DNA of 64,000 bases from an uncultured Maribacter sp. (GTDB lineage: Bacteria > Bacteroidota > Bacteroidia > Flavobacteriales > Flavobacteriaceae), in assembly GCA_947498505.1 (NCBI GenBank), contig CANMKG010000003.1, forward strand, positions 124,001 through 188,000, written 5' to 3'. The notes below the pieces were generated by a model. It was not told the origin of the DNA, did not search any database, and was given only the letters and a program-made list of their open reading frames with translations. The position numbers and the translations under genes are program-made. Positions 63,201-64,000 of the stretch are shown in pieces; the stretch's first letter is position 1, and each line of letters begins with the position of its first letter.

Positions 63201-64000
63201 GACCCATCTGCAGCATCTATGCTAGTTTTTTCTACAAATAAAGAAACCTATAATGTTGGTGAAAAAGCAATTGTTACTTTTCCTAGTTCTAAAGGAGGAA
63301 GAGCGTTGGTTACTGTTGAAAACGGAAGCGAAGTTTTAGAGTCTTTATGGGTAGAAACAAATGAAGGAGAAACTAAATTTAATTTGCCTATTTCAGAATT
63401 GTATACGCCTAACGTGTTTATTCATATTAGTTTGTTACAACCTCATGCAAAAACAACCAACGATGCTCCAATTCGTTTATATGGTGTTACAGGAATAGCT
63501 GTTGAAAATTTAGAAACTAAACTACAACCTATTATTACAATGCCTGACGTTTTAAGGCCAGAAGATAATGTTACTATAAAAATAAAAGAAAAGCAGGGTA
63601 AGGCAATGACGTATAGTATTGCTGTCGTGGACGAAGGTTTATTAGACCTAACTAGATTTAAAACACCTAATCCTTGGGATACTTTTTATGCCAAAGAAGC
63701 CTTAGGTGTAAAAACATGGGATGTTTATGATGATGTCATTGGAGCTTTTGGGGGTAGAATAAATCAGGTATTTGCAATTGGTGGAGATAATGAATTGGCA
63801 GGTGCAAAAAACAAAAAAGCAAATAGGTTTAAACCTGTAGTTATGTATTTAGGTCCTTTTGAGCTAAAAGAAGGAAAAAGTAAATCACATAAAATTAAAA
63901 TTCCAAAATATGTCGGTTCCGTACGAACAATGGTAATAGCAGGCGATGTTACTAAAGAAGCTTACGGAAGAGCTGAAAAAACAACACCGGTGCGTAAACC
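60294..64000 (+). CDS. Alpha-2-macroglobulin-like lipoprotein, cut by the window end
   Basis: The frame from the ATG at 60294 stays open to the last base. The visible 1235 residues start with a lipoprotein signal (LLFFGFVLILGC, Cys19). MG-type beta domains follow, and the conserved FIFGERGVWRPGDQIFLSFM stretch of bacterial alpha-2-macroglobulins near residue 615. AMTYSIAVVDEGLLDLTRF is at about 1105 and the PVVMYLGPFELKEGK region near the end. Bacterial macroglobulins trap proteases in the periplasm, often beside penicillin-binding protein PbpC, which would be expected downstream. The thioester region, if any, lies beyond the window. Confidence 0.9.
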   Translation, partial: MKVNVISLLFFGFVLILGCTSKEDKTANTFSDLSKYETYVSEVSHGIISTKSDVRVVLQQPVSGWENGNEQDKKLLLVSPKVKGRVVSLDDRTIAFIPEKGFKQDTEYSFTFNLGEIEKSASNEIKKMVFGVKTLKQQFNVYTEALQSYSKDWQYLKGQIRCADVLSLETAKELISVKQNGKEVKIKFEEYTNGESQFYFKIDSIPRLDDDSVLDVSWDGAKFNIESSGNNSITISGKNNFTVLEATVEPSAKSVIHINFSDPVKKAQNFKGLVVLEGDNNPKFSVNGNLLKVFPSVDLKGTVKLEVFEGVLSVDGKKLKNKFEERIAFEQILPQVRLLSNGTLLPSSSNLKINFETVNLKAVDVTVLRIYENNVLQFLQHNNLNGGGNLRAVARPIAKKKIVIENSFSNTNGKWIAHALDLKTLITPDPGAIYRVEFNFKPAYSRYKCDTTNFPEEKVEEDFDEEEENSAWDGVENYYNDYYGYRWSERENPCHTSYYYDKKVGINVLASDLGVTIKKGVNKSYFIAVNNLLDTNPVAGAKVTFFNFQQQEIGDVLTNNEGISFFDADKNAFFAVAEYNNQKTYVRLNDGNALSVSKFNVSGVKLQKGIKGFIFGERGVWRPGDQIFLSFMLNDNANKLPQNHPVKLEVINPYNKVVYRKVKTSGVNNFYQFNVKTNEDAPTGNWLVKVSVGGARFTKTLKIETIKPNRLKIKSDFEEDILSGKKPVVGNLEVKWLHGAIAKNLNADITAKFSASSTTFKTFPGYVFDDPTRKFSAEEQVVFNGKIDEQGKANFALNTNLKGKAPGMLKTAFVTKVYENGGDFSTDVFTKTYSPYKTYIGINTPKGDKARGMLLTDVKHKFEIVSVDQNGNPKAAKNLEVTIYKVNWRWWWDTSEENLSSYSNSSYREKVFDKSISTNSKGKAVFDFELKYPNWGRYLVHVNDVNGGHSTGKTIYIDWPGWAGKSRKGDPSAASMLVFSTNKETYNVGEKAIVTFPSSKGGRALVTVENGSEVLESLWVETNEGETKFNLPISELYTPNVFIHISLLQPHAKTTNDAPIRLYGVTGIAVENLETKLQPIITMPDVLRPEDNVTIKIKEKQGKAMTYSIAVVDEGLLDLTRFKTPNPWDTFYAKEALGVKTWDVYDDVIGAFGGRINQVFAIGGDNELAGAKNKKANRFKPVVMYLGPFELKEGKSKSHKIKIPKYVGSVRTMVIAGDVTKEAYGRAEKTTPVRK

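Overview
The window is a low-GC, gene-dense chromosomal segment of a member of the Flavobacteriaceae (Bacteroidota). Support for this: two proteins end in type IX secretion (T9SS) type A sorting domains, several promoters fit the Bacteroidota form TTG-N19/20-TAnnTTTG, and lineage-typical families are present (IPExxxVDY protein, complete Bat aerotolerance operon, OmpA with thrombospondin type 3 repeats, AlbA_2 protein). No rRNA, tRNA, CRISPR array, phage or transposase was seen.

Layout. 1-1058: two tandem small CxxC proteins (the first cut by the window edge) and a Fur-family regulator. 1100-4639: a T9SS-exported vanadium-haloperoxidase-like enzyme and a short-chain dehydrogenase. 4644-13195: the two subunits of an AddAB-type recombination nuclease, on the same strand but separated by ompA and kbl. 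13314-13922: superoxide dismutase. 13923-14773: the only gene-free stretch longer than 300 bases; it holds four tandem copies of a probable ~73-nt minus-strand small RNA. 14774-18953: purF, a PfkB-type sugar kinase, a viroplasmin-type RNase H and purN. 19116-23483: acpP-fabF-rnc, an IPExxxVDY protein and pyk. 23608-25719: an AraC regulator, a 51-residue Cys/His peptide, an AhpD-like protein and a cupredoxin-like protein. 25794-30006: a DUF1080 lipoprotein, DNA polymerase IV, a CYTH protein, an unknown and pheS. 30089-34755: SulP transporter, beta carbonic anhydrase, second SulP and a small membrane-anchored unknown. 34816-43931: batE, batD, batC, batB, batA, an accessory membrane protein, a DUF58 protein and moxR. 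44168-52999: SDR plus AlbA_2 protein, a lipoprotein, a large T9SS beta-propeller protein and B12-dependent ribonucleotide reductase. 53284-60016: metallophosphoesterase, acyl-ACP desaturase, an HhH-like membrane protein, a double-OmpA protein, an ALDH7 dehydrogenase, DUF1304, 3-hydroxyanthranilate dioxygenase and a CAP lipoprotein. 60294 to the end: an alpha-2-macroglobulin-like lipoprotein that continues past the window.

Most genes are housekeeping: fatty acid, purine, glycolytic and DNA-repair functions, envelope proteins and oxidative-stress defence. The element most worth a second look is the four-copy array between sodB and purF. Each copy has a -7-like box exactly 5 nt before a 39-nt near-invariant core, followed by its own terminator hairpin. 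The hairpin sequences differ between copies but each folds fully only as minus-strand RNA, through G-U pairs. This points to a multicopy small-RNA family. Whether it belongs to an already catalogued flavobacterial RNA family needs an Rfam covariance search, which could not be run here.
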